From positions 1,126,270-1,190,269 of the forward strand of contig VSDK01012287.1 in NCBI GenBank assembly GCA_009767595.1: a stretch of 64,000 bases of DNA, given 5' to 3'. Position 1 is the first letter of the stretch; the number at the start of each line of letters is the position of its first letter. The notes beneath the pieces were generated by a model. It was not told the origin of the DNA and did no database searches. It was given only the letters and a program-made list of their open reading frames with translations. This document shows, piece by piece, positions 1 to 10,800 of this stretch. The DNA is from Symbiodinium kawagutii. Its lineage: Eukaryota; Sar; Dinophyceae; Suessiales; Symbiodiniaceae. The position numbers were made by a program, and so were the translations under genes.

Positions 1-539
1 AATTTCATTCCATTTCTATCCTCCATCTCTTTGACGCCACTTTTCTTGGCCCCTCGATACATTCCAACAGGCGAAGGGACTCCGGGCACGAACAACTCAC
101 CCCGCAAGCCTCACGTCGGGTGGTTGGATCACTCCTGACGACGAGGCCGTCTGGCGTTGCACACAGCATCCTCCCGTCACGCAAGAACTCAGCCAGTTGC
201 TTAAACAAAGTGTCTGCAAAACCAGTTCGATGACTTGAGAGCAAACCCCGCATAAGAATTGCATGTTTCAATAAATATATATGTATATAGACATTGATAC
301 ATGAATAATCATCATCAAATGTATGTAGCTTGAATATCATGATTTCAGACATGGGTGCTCCAGGTACTCCAAGAGTTCCAGGGTAGCCGTTGCCTCGAGC
401 CGCATCCCTGGCGCCTGCTGAAGCTGAGCCGGTAGCGATGGAGGAAGGTGCAAGGACACCACAGGAGATCCGCTGCCACCGTCGCGGCACCTCGGTGGGA
501 CAGGTGGTGTCGCAGATTTTGAGGGACCCCCAAAAATGG
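1..539 (-). CDS. Possible 3' exons of an unrecognised gene
   Basis: Two stretches on the minus strand read like protein. Bases 539-345 give a Ser/Pro-rich stretch ending in a helical segment with LELLEYLEH. Bases about 212-1 give a soluble-looking stretch with FKQLAEFLRDGR and run off the window edge. Between them is AT-rich DNA with (AT) runs that would suit an intron; TTTTGCAG near 212 is a possible 3' splice site. No family was recognised. The exon borders are guesses, and the whole could be chance open sequence. Confidence 0.25.
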
Positions 540-540
540 T

Positions 541-670
541 GAGTTTATAGTGGCTAATGATAGTTGATTTGGTTGATAGTGGCTAATCATGATGGTTAGT
601 AATGGTTGATTACTGTATGGCTGATAATGGTTAATCTTGATGGTTAATAATGGTTTTTAGCGATCAAGAA
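541..670 (+). repeat. Interspersed GATGGTTA/GATAATGGTT repeat
   Basis: Short variants of GATGGTTA, GATAATGGTT and TAATGGTTGATT recur without strict phase. The reverse-complement theme (CATCAACC) recurs at 14545-14640, so the same simple-sequence family appears twice in opposite orientations. Confidence 0.6.
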
Positions 671-2149
671 CGGTTGATAGTATGTAGGGGATAGCCAAAA
701 TCAATGTTCAAACAGCTACTAGGTGGTTTATTGCTAGGAATGTTTTGTATGAAGGATGATCTGGGATGTCTCCAAGTTTGAGAAAGCCTCGTATCGAATC
801 AAGAAACTACAAATTAGAAACAACAAAATGAGAATAGAAAAAACGAAGTTCCAGTGGAATCCCAAAATGTTGAAGTTCAATAAGTGACTCCGCTGTCGAA
901 AACCATGTTTGAGGCGTTAGTTTCATTCAACATAGATGTTCCAATCAAAAGTACGGTCATGCTAGTGTACTGAAAATCCCCAAGCAAAAACTGCATCGAA
1001 GCTCATGTCATTGTGCTACCTTTGCTCTATCCTGCTTTGACGGTGAGAGCAAGAAAGGGCAGGATTTCTTTTGGGTTGCGAGCCGTCTCTCTGCTTTCTG
1101 ATATCTCGGGAGTTTCTTTTTTCAACATATGTGGCATGAGCGACAGCACCAGGCCTTTTGCAACAGGTCTGTAGCAATGGGAACCGTTAAACCATGGGAA
1201 CCATTAAACCAACCAACCGCAAGGATGATTGGCTGCCACATGCTGCCACCTCTTGAGCAGTGGGGCCCGCGCTGGAATACTTGCCATCGCTGACCACGGG
1301 ATGCCCAACATGCGCCAAATGGACACGGATTTGATGCCTGGCGACGCAGCCACCACCAACTGATCACTGCCGCTGGAGCACACACCGTTTTGTCGCAACT
1401 TCACTCGAGATGCAGTTGGACCGGAGGTCTAAATGACACACTGATGTGACGCATATGTTGACAACTCGGCCACCTGTGTGAAACAAAATGCGGCCACATG
1501 TTCCGTCTCTGCCTTCGCCCTGTGTCGATAGCCACGGCCATCAAACAATGGATGCAGCCATCAGTTGCCGTGAGGTTTGGCTCCAGGGCTTTCACCCTGA
1601 AAGCACTGCTTCACACAGGTTGGGTCGGTGGGTCAAATGCTGAGTTGGCTTTGTTGGTTGGTTGGCTCAGGCTGGTTGGTGGAGAGGTGGCAAGCACTTA
1701 ATACATCTGAATATCACTTAGTTGGATACACTGGTTGGGCTTGATCAACAACCACAAAGAATCGATATAAATACGTAGTGCAGGACTGGAATTGTAATAC
1801 CCGCCTATTTTTGGGCTCTTATAGATGGATTGGCAGCCTACCTAGCACCTAATTGGGATTATTGGAGAATTGTGGGTTACTATATCGATTGACGCGATCA
1901 TGTCAAAAGGTTATATGGACCCTTCCAAGACTTCCAAAGTAGTGAAACGAGGGTTTGGCACTGCTCCCACTACGTTCTAGACATTCAAAAATAAAACATC
2001 GCCGCATCCCAACCTAAGTACCTCCCGGGTACGCATCTTTGTATTGACGAAAGAGAAGGCTCAGTTGGTAAGACTCAGCATTTAGCAATGTTCAAGGCAA
2101 GCTCTGGTTCTAAATTGTGAGGACCATTGCAGGCGAAAAATGCGTACTG

Positions 2150-2310
2150 TGCTGCACGCATGTCTCCACGTGTATGTGCACAGGTACATGTATCTGTATA
2201 TTGCCAACAAATACCTACGTGCATGTTTGCGTGCACGCATGCGTGTATGAAGACATACACAACATCATGCGAGCATATGGTCTTATATGCTTCTAAAGCT
2301 ATGGCTACTT
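2150..2310. repeat. Alternating purine-pyrimidine (TG/CA-rich) tract
   Basis: The stretch is dense in GTATGTGCAC, CGTGCACGCATGCGTG and similar alternating purine-pyrimidine words, a composition that favours Z-DNA. Open frames across it on both strands are Cys/His/Tyr-rich artefacts of this composition. A longer block of the same kind lies at 40210-40930. Confidence 0.5.
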
Positions 2311-2366
2311 GCACGTATGCATATTCAGATTTGAAATCAGCAGATCAGAGCTGTTCACACTCCGTG

Positions 2367-2376
2367 NNNNNNNNNN
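2367..2376. other. Assembly gap (10 N)
   Basis: Ten unresolved bases. Any frame running through this point is uninterpretable, and the true gap size may not be ten. Confidence 1.
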
Positions 2377-3466
2377 AGGAATGCCACATGAAAATAAGAT
2401 TTGTAGAGCCCGTGAGATCCGGCAATCAGGATCAGAATCAGATATTCCCGGTATTCCCCAAGAATGTGCAAATACGATTGCAAATACCCAGAAGATCTCG
2501 AGCAAGCAATGATGATACAGCCAAAAGAGTGGTGCTTGTTGGGCTTCTGTTTGAGTTCAAGTTTTTTGTGTGCTCTTTCACCTCCGGCGCGCCTAGTCCT
2601 GGCCGGCTTCCCATATGGCCGCACTGAACCTGTGGGCTGAGGTGTGAGTGGGTGATCAGGCCAGGCTTCAAAAAGTTTGGCAGAGCTTGTTCATCTCACT
2701 TATGGCATCCACTGCAAATCATAGATGTGCAGTGCAGCAGCATATCTATGTAATGCGCAAATGATATACATCAAATTACGACATGCAACTATCTACATGT
2801 CGTTCCTTTTACCTGTGGATCAATCTATCTATGCACCTCCATCCAATGGTTTCTTGATCGGTTTGTCCGCACTGCATTTGTGTCTGTGGGTGAACTCACC
2901 CAACTAGTCCTTTTTCTCACAACAAATGGTTGCGGGTCTTGATATCTCTTGTTGTCTGATCGGCTCGGATCGGCAAGTTGCTCATGGCTGTCTAGTTGCA
3001 AATTTCCCATCTTGCTTGTTTTTGGGGGGGCATTGGGTGAACGAGGCGCTTATTGATGCCATGTTAAAAGTACTGCTATGTAGTGCTGGTAATGGATTGC
3101 AAGGATCCTCCTGGTCATCTGCCATGAGGAAAACATGAATTACATCGATGATATCATACTGATATACTGACAACTTCGGGGGGGTCCTCTGGTGGACAGC
3201 TGCCTAGCCACTGGGGAGGTCTTCACCAAAGCGTCCCCAATACAAACGCTCGCTGATTCGTCGTTGAAGTCGAACCATGCGACCATGGCACAATACGACC
3301 TTGGACAAGGGTCCAACCAGCTGAAGACCCTGCAGTCCTGTGCATGACATGGCTCAACAAATACCTCAGCCCAGCACCTGTCCTTAAATGTTTCAAAATG
3401 CTACGAAAAAAATCGTTTTAAAAAAATATTCGAAACCATTCAAGGAATCAGCTCGTTGCGGTTCTT

Positions 3467-3820
3467 GTGAAGGAGGCTGGTCTTGCAACCCATGGCATCC
3501 TGTGGCGCTCTGCAGACAAGAAGCGTACTCGCGCGCAACCTGCCCTGCAGCCACTTGAAGCTGCAAATCCTCAGTCTCGCTGCGATACAATAAGAAGCTT
3601 GGAGAACAAGAGAAAGCAGGCGGCTCGGCAGCTGGCAGAGCGGGCTATGCTTGAACCATCATCGGAACCCAATGGACCCAGATTCCTAACATTTCCGAAC
3701 TTCCACGTTCTCACACTGGCAGTTCCTTGTTCCCAAGCGCTACACATAGTATGCTTCGTGGTTCTTTGCCACCAGGATCAAGCCCGAAGTTGGCACATCC
3801 TGGGTACAATGCACTGTTGA
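3467..3820 (+). CDS. Unrecognised 117-codon open frame
   Basis: The open frame has a basic, helix-prone stretch (ADKKRTRAQ, then ENKRKQAARQLAERA) followed by a hydrophobic, cysteine-containing end. It ends 37 bases before the copia target duplication. It could be part of an exon or a chance open frame; no function is assigned. Confidence 0.15.
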   Translation: MKEAGLATHGILWRSADKKRTRAQPALQPLEAANPQSRCDTIRSLENKRKQAARQLAERAMLEPSSEPNGPRFLTFPNFHVLTLAVPCSQALHIVCFVVLCHQDQARSWHILGTMHC

Positions 3821-3862
3821 CCGCTTACCCCCCACGACGCAAGGGATTGAAATATGATATAT

Positions 3863-4049
3863 TGTAAAGTGTACATCCGTACCCTGGGTCCAGCTGTCTT
3901 GATTTCATTCATGTTGCCCCGCAACTGCCTCTCAAGGGTGGGCAGTTTGCCTGACATGGCATACGCATGTGCGGCCTTCCTTCATGAAAAGGCTGCCTCC
4001 GATTTGTGCACTGCGTGGTGGGGATTTCGTAGGCCCCAACTACTTGACA
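3863..4049 (+). repeat. 5' LTR of copia element
   Basis: This 187-bp repeat begins TGTAAAGTG and ends CTTGACA. It matches the 3' copy at 11856-12042 except for one transition at offset 121. As the 5' LTR it should hold the element's promoter, but no TATA-type signal is evident. An open frame enters the LTR from upstream and runs into gag, but the LTR portion is not expected to be translated. Confidence 0.97.
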
Positions 4050-4050
4050 T

Positions 4051-4063
4051 TGGTAGCGGAGCC
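4051..4063 (+). promoter_or_regulatory. Primer-binding site, initiator tRNA-Met type
   Basis: TGGTAGCGGAGCC starts two bases after the 5' LTR. It begins with TGG (complement of the tRNA 3' CCA) and resembles the initiator-tRNA-Met primer sites used by copia-type elements (TGGTATCAGAGC in plants, TGGTAGCGCC in Ty1). It marks minus-strand DNA synthesis start. Confidence 0.8.
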
Positions 4064-4099
4064 ATTCTGGCTTTGCTGCTTGCTCTCCTGGTGCTCCGG

Positions 4100-4310
4100 A
4101 TCCTCGCCTACGGCATCGGGCTCTGCATTGCTGACCGACGTCTTCGACATCGGGCTCTGCATTGCTCCTCATCGCCTACGGCATCGGGCACTAGCAATTC
4201 CTGCTCTTTGTCTACGGCATCGGGCTCTGGCACTTGCAGATCTTCTTTGCGGAGATCGGGCTCTTGCAAGTCCTGGACACCGTCTACGACATCGGGCTTG
4301 AGCAAGCTGA
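4100..4310 (+). repeat. Degenerate CGGCATCGGGCTCTG repeat in gag leader
   Basis: The words CATCGGGCTCTG, CATCGGGCACTAG, GATCGGGCTCTTG and CATCGGGCTTGAG recur at irregular spacing between the primer-binding site and the likely gag start. In the gag frame this encodes Ser/Thr/Gly-rich low complexity (TASGSGT). It is likely untranslated leader, since the better start codon lies at 4370. Confidence 0.5.
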
Positions 4311-4369
4311 AATTCAAGAAGGTGATCCTCCTGCTGTTTGCCTACTACACTTGCTCGTTTGTGGACACC

Positions 4370-5404
4370 ATGAAGTCCACTGCCGCAAGCAGCTCAGGCT
4401 TGGACACGTCAAGCCTGAAGGATTCCTTCATACCCTTGTTCGATGGCACTCCCCGAGGCTATCGTGAGTGGAGGAAGCGTATCGGCCTCTACATTGTGAA
4501 GATGCGGCTCCTGAAGAGAGAACCTGAAGGACTGTTGAACCTGATCAGCAGTCAAACCGGAACCGCATGGAAGCTTCTCGAAACCTTCCCAGTGGAGGAC
4601 ATCGAGAAGAAGGATGCGTTTGAGCGCATCATGAAAATCATGGACAAAGCTTTCGAGTATGACTCCCGCGTCCAGCTCCCAGGCGACTTCGACAGGTACT
4701 TCAATGTGCTGCAGAGGCGGCCTGGACAGTCTCTGCTTGAGTTCACCACGGAACATGATGAATTCTACAATCGTCTAGGCGATCACCAAGTCACGCTACC
4801 CAAAGAAGTGCAGGGGTGGCATTTGCTTCGCAGAGCTGGACTGACACGTGAGCAGCGGCAGTTGGTGCTCACACAGGCACCTTCCTTGGAGCGTCAGAAG
4901 GTGCAAGAAGTCATGTTCCTGCTCTTCGGGCAGGACTACAAAGCTGTGGCTGGCGCCAATCATGATCATCGGTCCGGAAAGGGCCGAGGCTATGTCGTCA
5001 TGCAACCCGACGACGAGGAGGAGTACCCTTCGGCATTTCCTGAAGAAGATGAGTGGGGCTACCAGGCGACCGAAGAAGAGTGGGCTGCCTGGGCCGATTG
5101 GGAAGATGAATCCGGTGGCTCCCCATCTCATGCCTCTTGGACTGAAAATGGTTTCTATGAGGCGGACTTTGACCAGGACGCCGCCTACTACCAGGTGGAG
5201 ACCGACCCGGAAGCCCTCTCGCACAATGCTGAAGAGTACGACACTGCATTCGCTGCATACCTCGACGCTCGCAAACGCTTCAATGACATCAAGCTGGCTC
5301 GAGGGTATTTGCCCATTGTGGCGTTGACAGAAGCCGGAGCCAACTTGAGTCCTGGCCTGGGTACCTCGCCTTCAAGTTCACCTACCAGTCCTGGCCGTGG
5401 CTAG
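4370..5404 (+). CDS. copia Gag, N-terminal part (344 aa), ends at TAG
   Basis: This is the capsid-like part of the retrotransposon polyprotein. The ATG at 4370 was chosen because it lies downstream of the LTR, primer site and low-complexity leader, and starts a soluble protein (MKSTAASSSGLDTSS). The helical body contains PLFDGTPRGYREWRKRI and RAGLTREQRQLVLTQ, typical of copia gag. It is followed by an acidic, Trp-rich segment. The frame stops at TAG 5402-5404, yet the same frame stays open with a basic linker and a CCHC zinc knuckle. The stop is therefore either a nonsense change or a readthrough point. The intact element would form capsids that package its RNA. Confidence 0.8.
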   Translation: MKSTAASSSGLDTSSLKDSFIPLFDGTPRGYREWRKRIGLYIVKMRLLKREPEGLLNLISSQTGTAWKLLETFPVEDIEKKDAFERIMKIMDKAFEYDSRVQLPGDFDRYFNVLQRRPGQSLLEFTTEHDEFYNRLGDHQVTLPKEVQGWHLLRRAGLTREQRQLVLTQAPSLERQKVQEVMFLLFGQDYKAVAGANHDHRSGKGRGYVVMQPDDEEEYPSAFPEEDEWGYQATEEEWAAWADWEDESGGSPSHASWTENGFYEADFDQDAAYYQVETDPEALSHNAEEYDTAFAAYLDARKRFNDIKLARGYLPIVALTEAGANLSPGLGTSPSSSPTSPGRG

Positions 5405-6487
5405 GGGAAAGGAAAAACCCCCACCTCAGCGAAGGGAAAAAGAAAAGGAAAAGGGAAGACCACAGTCCGATATCCTCCGGGCGGTAAGGCCCGTGGAAAA
5501 TGGCTGAACGCTCCTGATCCACGCGGACGAGCCCAAGCTGCGCTTTCTAGCACTCCAGTTTGTCTTCGCTGTGGTCAACCAGGACACACAACGGCCAACT
5601 GCTCGGTGAACCGTGATGGCTCGCCCAGCAAGAAGCATGCTGCTCCAACTGAAGGTGTGGCCTTACCTCCTCCACCTCAAGAACATGGATTGGTGCTCTT
5701 CACGGACAACCAAGGTCGGGAACGACCTGATTGCACTATGATTGACCCTGGAGCCAGCGCTTTTCTCTCAGGCTATGGCCCGTTTCGTCGCTACTTTGAG
5801 CAGATCGAGGCCATCGGTTTCCCCGTGAAGGATCTCAACTTCGTGCGGTGTCAACGCACCTTTCACTTTGGTGGTGATGCCAGCTCGGAATGTCGCTGGA
5901 CAGTGATGTTGCCCGTTCTCATTGGCGACAAGTTCGGCTATGTCCAGATGTACCTCCTCCGAGGTGAGACACCGATGCTGATGGGCCGTCCCATCATTGA
6001 AGAGCTGGGCATGATCTTCGATTGCAAGAACAAACGCATCAAGTTCGAGGACACGCCCTGGCAGGATGCAGTGATCGGTGCTCATGGCGAGTATCTTTTG
6101 CCTTTGTTGGACGGCTTGCTGGAGGATGTCTACTTCGGCCAGGAGCTTCGGCCCCAGTTTGAACTTGTGGTGCCGGCCGATGGAGGAACCTCAGGTGGTT
6201 TGGTGGACTTCGAGCAATTCAACGCGGAGGAGAAGTTCCTGGAACCTTTGGCGACTTCTCCCGTCGAAGTCTTTGCTCATGGAGAACGTGCCCTTTCACG
6301 ACATCACCTGAACACGTGTCAGGTGCACCTTGACACCACTGAGAACGACCTGCAGGCCTATGTGGCCAGCGAGCTTCATCATCCTGATCCTCCCCGAACG
6401 CTGTGGGAAGTCTATTGTGGTGGCGCCCGAGTGTCAACGGTGGCTGAGTCACTGGGCTTGGAGGTGACCGTCTTCGGGCCTGGAGAC
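5405..6487 (+). pseudogene. copia nucleocapsid zinc knuckle and aspartic protease
   Basis: This continues the gag frame after the TAG. A Lys/Gly-rich linker leads to a CCHC knuckle (C-x2-C-x4-H-x4-C, 5561-5602) that would bind element RNA. The retropepsin-like protease follows, with catalytic motif IDPGAS (Asp codon 5744) and the downstream MLMGRPIIEELG block typical of copia proteases. The frame continues into a conserved LWEVYCGGARVS segment, the start of the methyltransferase-like domain. It is lost at about 6487, where one extra base moves the homologous reading to another frame. There is no ATG of its own (the first candidate is GTG 5606), so expression depends on upstream translation. 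Confidence 0.85.
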
Positions 6488-6735
6488 CGGATGGGACTTC
6501 GATCTCAAGAGTCATCAAGAGGAGGATGGACTACGAGCAGCCAGAGGAGATCTACCTCTCGCCAACTTGCGGACCGTGGTCACAGATGCAGAATTTGGCT
6601 GCTCGAACTGAGGAACAGAAGCACCAGCTCTATCTGCGCCGCGAACGACACCATCGAGTACATTTGTCCTTCGTGAATTGAGTCTACATGAAGCAGTTGA
6701 ATGAAGGACGGCATGCTCACATTGAGCAGCCTGAG
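6400..6735 (+). pseudogene. Cytosine-methyltransferase-like domain in copia pol (broken)
   Basis: Three conserved blocks lie between protease and integrase. EVYCGGARVS (6407-6436) resembles the SAM-binding FxGxG motif I of C5 DNA methyltransferases. SPTCGPWS (6559-6582) resembles the catalytic Pro-Cys motif IV (PPCQxFS). HIEQPEHAKSW (6718-6750) resembles motif VI (ENV/ENP). They sit in different frames because of single-base shifts near 6487 and 6525 and a TGA at 6679. DNMT-type genes inside dinoflagellate copia elements are known; whether this shorter module belongs to them is inference. As assembled it cannot make one protein. Confidence 0.55.
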
Positions 6736-7812
6736 CACGCCAAGAGTTGGCAGACCACGGCCCTTCAAAGTCTTCCTGGATTTTGGATTCCGTTTGATCA
6801 GTGCATGTTTGATTCTCAATGCGCTGATCCCGAACAGGAATGGCTACCCACGAAGAAGAGCACGGCACTCCTCTCGACCAAGATCACCATGGCCGCTACG
6901 ATGAGTCGCCGATGTGACGGATCTCATCGTCACTGCCATCTCGAAGGTTCTGCTCCCGGACTTGGCCGCAGGACCACCTATATGGAGAACTATCAGCCGG
7001 GCTTGGCTGCTGCTTTGGCTGCTGCTCTTGCTGCACCAGACCCTCCTCAACACTGGGAACATGCCCTTGCTGTGCCTGAGCAGAAGGTCGTCACCGGCAA
7101 GCTCGTGCAACTTCACACGGAGGTGAAGGCGGAGGCGATTCGCACGGTGCAGCGACTTCATCGAAACCTTGGACACCCCAGTGCCGAGTCGCTTGTGGAA
7201 CTCTTGCAGGCGAAGGGAGCTTCTGAGGAAGTGGTCACAGCTGCTCGACAGTACCAGTGTGCAGCATGCCTTCGATACAAACGTCCAAATCAACCTGCCC
7301 CGGCCACGATCAAGAACAAGGCCGAAACCTTTGGAGAACGAGTCCAAGCAGATGTGCTCTGGCTCAAGAGTGGTTCTTCCAAACTAGCCATTCTGAGCAT
7401 GGTTGATCAGGCCACCAAGTACCTGGTTGCGCGACAGATCCCTTCTGAGAAAGGAGAGGACTTCATCCTTGGCATCGAGAAGGCATGGGTACGCCACTTT
7501 GGAATCCCTCAGCGCTTGGTCACTGATGAAGGACGTGGATGGTTGGGCGCCGATTTTGATCGATGCACTTCGGAGCACTCCATCCTCCACGAGGTGGCCC
7601 CAGGTGAGGCGCATACCCGCCTGTCTCTCGTTGAAAGACGCAACAGCATCCTTCGCAAGGCTCTCGAGGTCTACATGGATGACCTCAAGCTCGAAGGTCA
7701 TGCAGGAGTTCGCCAAGCCCTCTCATATGTGGTCCCACAGCTGAACAGCACTCCAACGGTTGCAGGCTTCAGCCCTTCCCAATGGGTACTTGGATCTCAG
7801 GTTCAACTCCTG
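6688..7812 (+). pseudogene. copia integrase
   Basis: Integrase inserts the element's cDNA into the genome. The zinc domain shows H-x4-H (HRNLGH, 7159 onward) and C-x2-C (CAAC, 7258-7269). The catalytic core has the first Asp in VQADVLW (about 7346-7366), the second in VTDEGRGW (codon 7525) and the Glu in LVERRNS (codon 7633), with exactly 35 residues between the last two (D-D-35-E). The ATG at 6688 follows an in-frame TGA at 6679, so it is probably not the true start. Homology leaves this frame at about 7810, where one base seems to be missing, and continues in the RT frame. Confidence 0.9.
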
Positions 7813-10800
7813 GAGAGCTTTTGGGCGAAGACCTCAACCCGTGCCAGCTCAACAACCAAGGTGGCTTTGAACAAGTTCTACAACGACGAGCTTCCGCCAA
7901 GAGAGCACTTGCCGACGCTGAGATGGATGACAAGCTGCGTCGTGCCTTGCTCAGAAAATATCAAGGGACCAACATTCCACTGATGACCGGGCAACGGTGC
8001 TACTTTTGGAGGGATCAGCGTGAAGACAAGCTGACCAAGATTCGCTGGCATGGACCCGCTCGTGTGGTGATGATCGAGTACTCTGACTCTTGGCCCAGCA
8101 CCTACTGGATTGTCTTCAAGACGCAGCTGATCCGATGTTTGCCACACCATGTCCGGGCAGACTTTCATTCCATGGAGACCCAGATCTCGGACATGCATGC
8201 TGCCAAGCAGGAGCTGGAGGGCTTGAAAAGCAGAGGAGTCACTCGGTACTTGGACTTGAACCGGGTGAACAAACGTCACTTGGACGATGTCAGCGATGAT
8301 GACATGTCTGCCACCTCTGCTGCAGAAGAGGATGATGATGGTGGTGAACGACCTGCCATCCGCCGTCGGTTGGATTTGCCGACGCCGGTGGCCTCACCAC
8401 TTCCTCCGGAACTGGATGACTACTCTCCTGCAACACCAGTTCCAACACCGCCAGGCATGGAATTCGGTCCTGGTGATCCTCTTCCTGCGGAACCCTCTGG
8501 CGATGGTGCACCGGTGGTTCCAGACATCACCATTCCATCCGATGACGAACCTGGAGGCGAACCACCCGCAGCTCCGACAGTGCCGGCAACACCTGCTCCA
8601 TTGCCTGCTGAAGTACCTCCCTTGGATCCGGCAACCGCATCCCTCTATGAGCCTGTGGCCGAAGAGAATTTCCGCCAAAGACGAATGCGGTATGACCAAC
8701 AGGAGACCTTGAGCCTTCCCTTTGCACCAACACGTCGTCGATTTCAACAGCCACGGGAAATACCCTATGAAGAACCTCCTCGACCTACACCACCGTCTCA
8801 GGCAACCGAGACCCCGACCGAGCAGGTCAGTCAGGCCTTTGTGATTGATGACTTGGACAAGTTGGCTTTGCCCGATGGCTGGACTATGGATGAGGCCGGT
8901 TATGTCCAATTGGCCACTGCGACTCCCGTGGACTTCTGGGAGATCAAGAATGGATGCCTCATCCGCCACCATGTCCGACCACGTCGAGGAGTACATGACC
9001 TCTCCAAGTCTCTGGACTGTCCCATCGCCTTGGACAAGTTGGATGGCATCCGGGTTACCATGAAGCGACTTCCAAATGGAGCCACTGAAGTTCGAACCGA
9101 CAATCGCTTCAATGAAGTGTCTCTTGCCCAGCAGATGTGGACTGGCATCACTGTGTACCAGATCAGTGGTGCTGCTCGCAAGGAGATGGCCATGTACACC
9201 ACTCTGAATGCTCGGAAAGTGGCCCGTCAACACAAGCACCATGTGCAGAAGAAAGCTGCAAAGGAGCTCAAGGAGAAATCCCTCACACTGCATGAAAAGG
9301 AACAGTTCATGCAGGCCAAGGTCAAGGAGCTGAAGTCCTTTTTCGAACATGGTGTCTGGGAGTTTTCGACTGAGCGTGAAGCTGATCCCACGAGGACTCT
9401 CTCAGCCCGAATGCTCTTGAAGTGGTCCAAGAATGAGGACGGAACTCCGAGAGCGAAAGCCCGTCTGATAGTCAGAGGCTATGCCGACAAGGACGCTCTG
9501 GAGGGCAAGGTGGACACGTCAGCACCGACAACGACAAGACTGAGCAGATCCATTTTCTTCTCAGTCTCGGCATTGTTGCGGTGGTGTGGATGGACAGCAG
9601 ACGTGAGCACCGCCTTTCTACAAGGACTACCCCAAGAGCGAGCCCTGTGGATCAAGTTGCCTTCTGACGCCTTGGCCATCCTTGGAGCTGATGCGTCTAC
9701 TCGCATGTTTCTCAGGAAGCCGGTGTATGGCCAGTTGGACGCCCCTCGCAGATGGTTCTTGGAAGCTACTCGAAGACTGCTGTCCCTGGGCTTTCGACAA
9801 CATGTTCTGGACCCTTGCTGCTTTCTGCTCTTTGAGGACGACCATCCTGATGGACAGGCTACACCTTCGAGCTCTGATCGAGTCCTTGGCGAACATCGAC
9901 TCTGTGCTATGGTGCGCATGCACGTCGATGACCTTCTTGGCGGAGGCCACGTGGAATCGCCCACGTACCAGCGCATCGAGAAAGCTCTCAAGGAAACCTT
10001 CAATTTCCGGGAATGGCAAACCTCTTCGAAGCTGGAATACTGTGGTGCTACCCTTCAGAAGTCTGATGAAGGATGGCAAGTGCATCACGCAGAGTATCTG
10101 CGGAAGATCAAGCCCATTCCGGTACAGAAGGGTCGCGGTCCAGATGACTACATGACTGCAGCTGAGCTCACCCAGTTTCGAGGGCTCCTTGGATCCCTGC
10201 AGTGGCCCGCCGTCCAGAGTCAACCACATCTTCAATGTTCGACTTCACTGCTTGCTGGACAGATGTCTGCTGGCTTGGTGAAAAGCATCCTGGACGCCAA
10301 CAAGCTTCTGAAGTTTGCCAAGGAGAATTCCGATGTTTGCTTGCGCTACGAACCTCTGGGTCCGGTTTCTTCGATGCGATTGGTGTGTATGTTCGATGCG
10401 GCTTTTGGTATTCGCAAGGACTATGGCTCGCAGGGTGGCTACATCACGTTCCTGACCCACGAAGGAACGTTCCTCGGTGAAGAACACTCCTACCATGTGC
10501 TGGATTGGAAATCAAGCAAGGTGCCCCGAGTCGCTCGCTCATCCCTTGGTGCCGAAGCCCAGTCTGGTGCTCAAGCCTTGGACAATGTGGATTACACCTG
10601 CCGACATTGGGAACACCTTTTGCACCCCGACCTTTCCTTGGACGAGTTGATCCACCAGCCAAGCTCCTTGGAACCCACAATGGTCACGGACGCCAAGTGT
10701 CTCTATGACGTCTACCACCGGGAGTCCATCGGTGCTGGCGGACTCACTGACAAACGCACAGCTCTGGAAGTGCGTGTGCTTCGTGAAGGACTTGAAGCCC

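Larger units (their letters stand above)
671..3466. other. No gene recognised
   Basis: Only short open frames without family features are present on either strand. The stretch contains the alternating purine-pyrimidine block near 2150-2310 and the assembly gap. TTGGTT-rich runs lie near 1650-1740. No RNA gene or mobile element was recognised. Confidence 0.5.

Noticed and set aside
3854..4369. N-terminal extension of gag upstream of 4370
   Set aside because: It lies in the 5' LTR, the primer-binding site and a degenerate repeat, which copia elements do not translate; the frame is open by chance.
8709..8716. SL-like CTTGAGCC word, and GGCTCAAG at 7366
   Set aside because: Eight-base matches inside copia coding sequence with no further SL similarity; expected by chance.
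8394..9350. Long minus-strand frame (318 codons)
   Set aside because: Antisense shadow of the copia RT polyprotein with no family features of its own.
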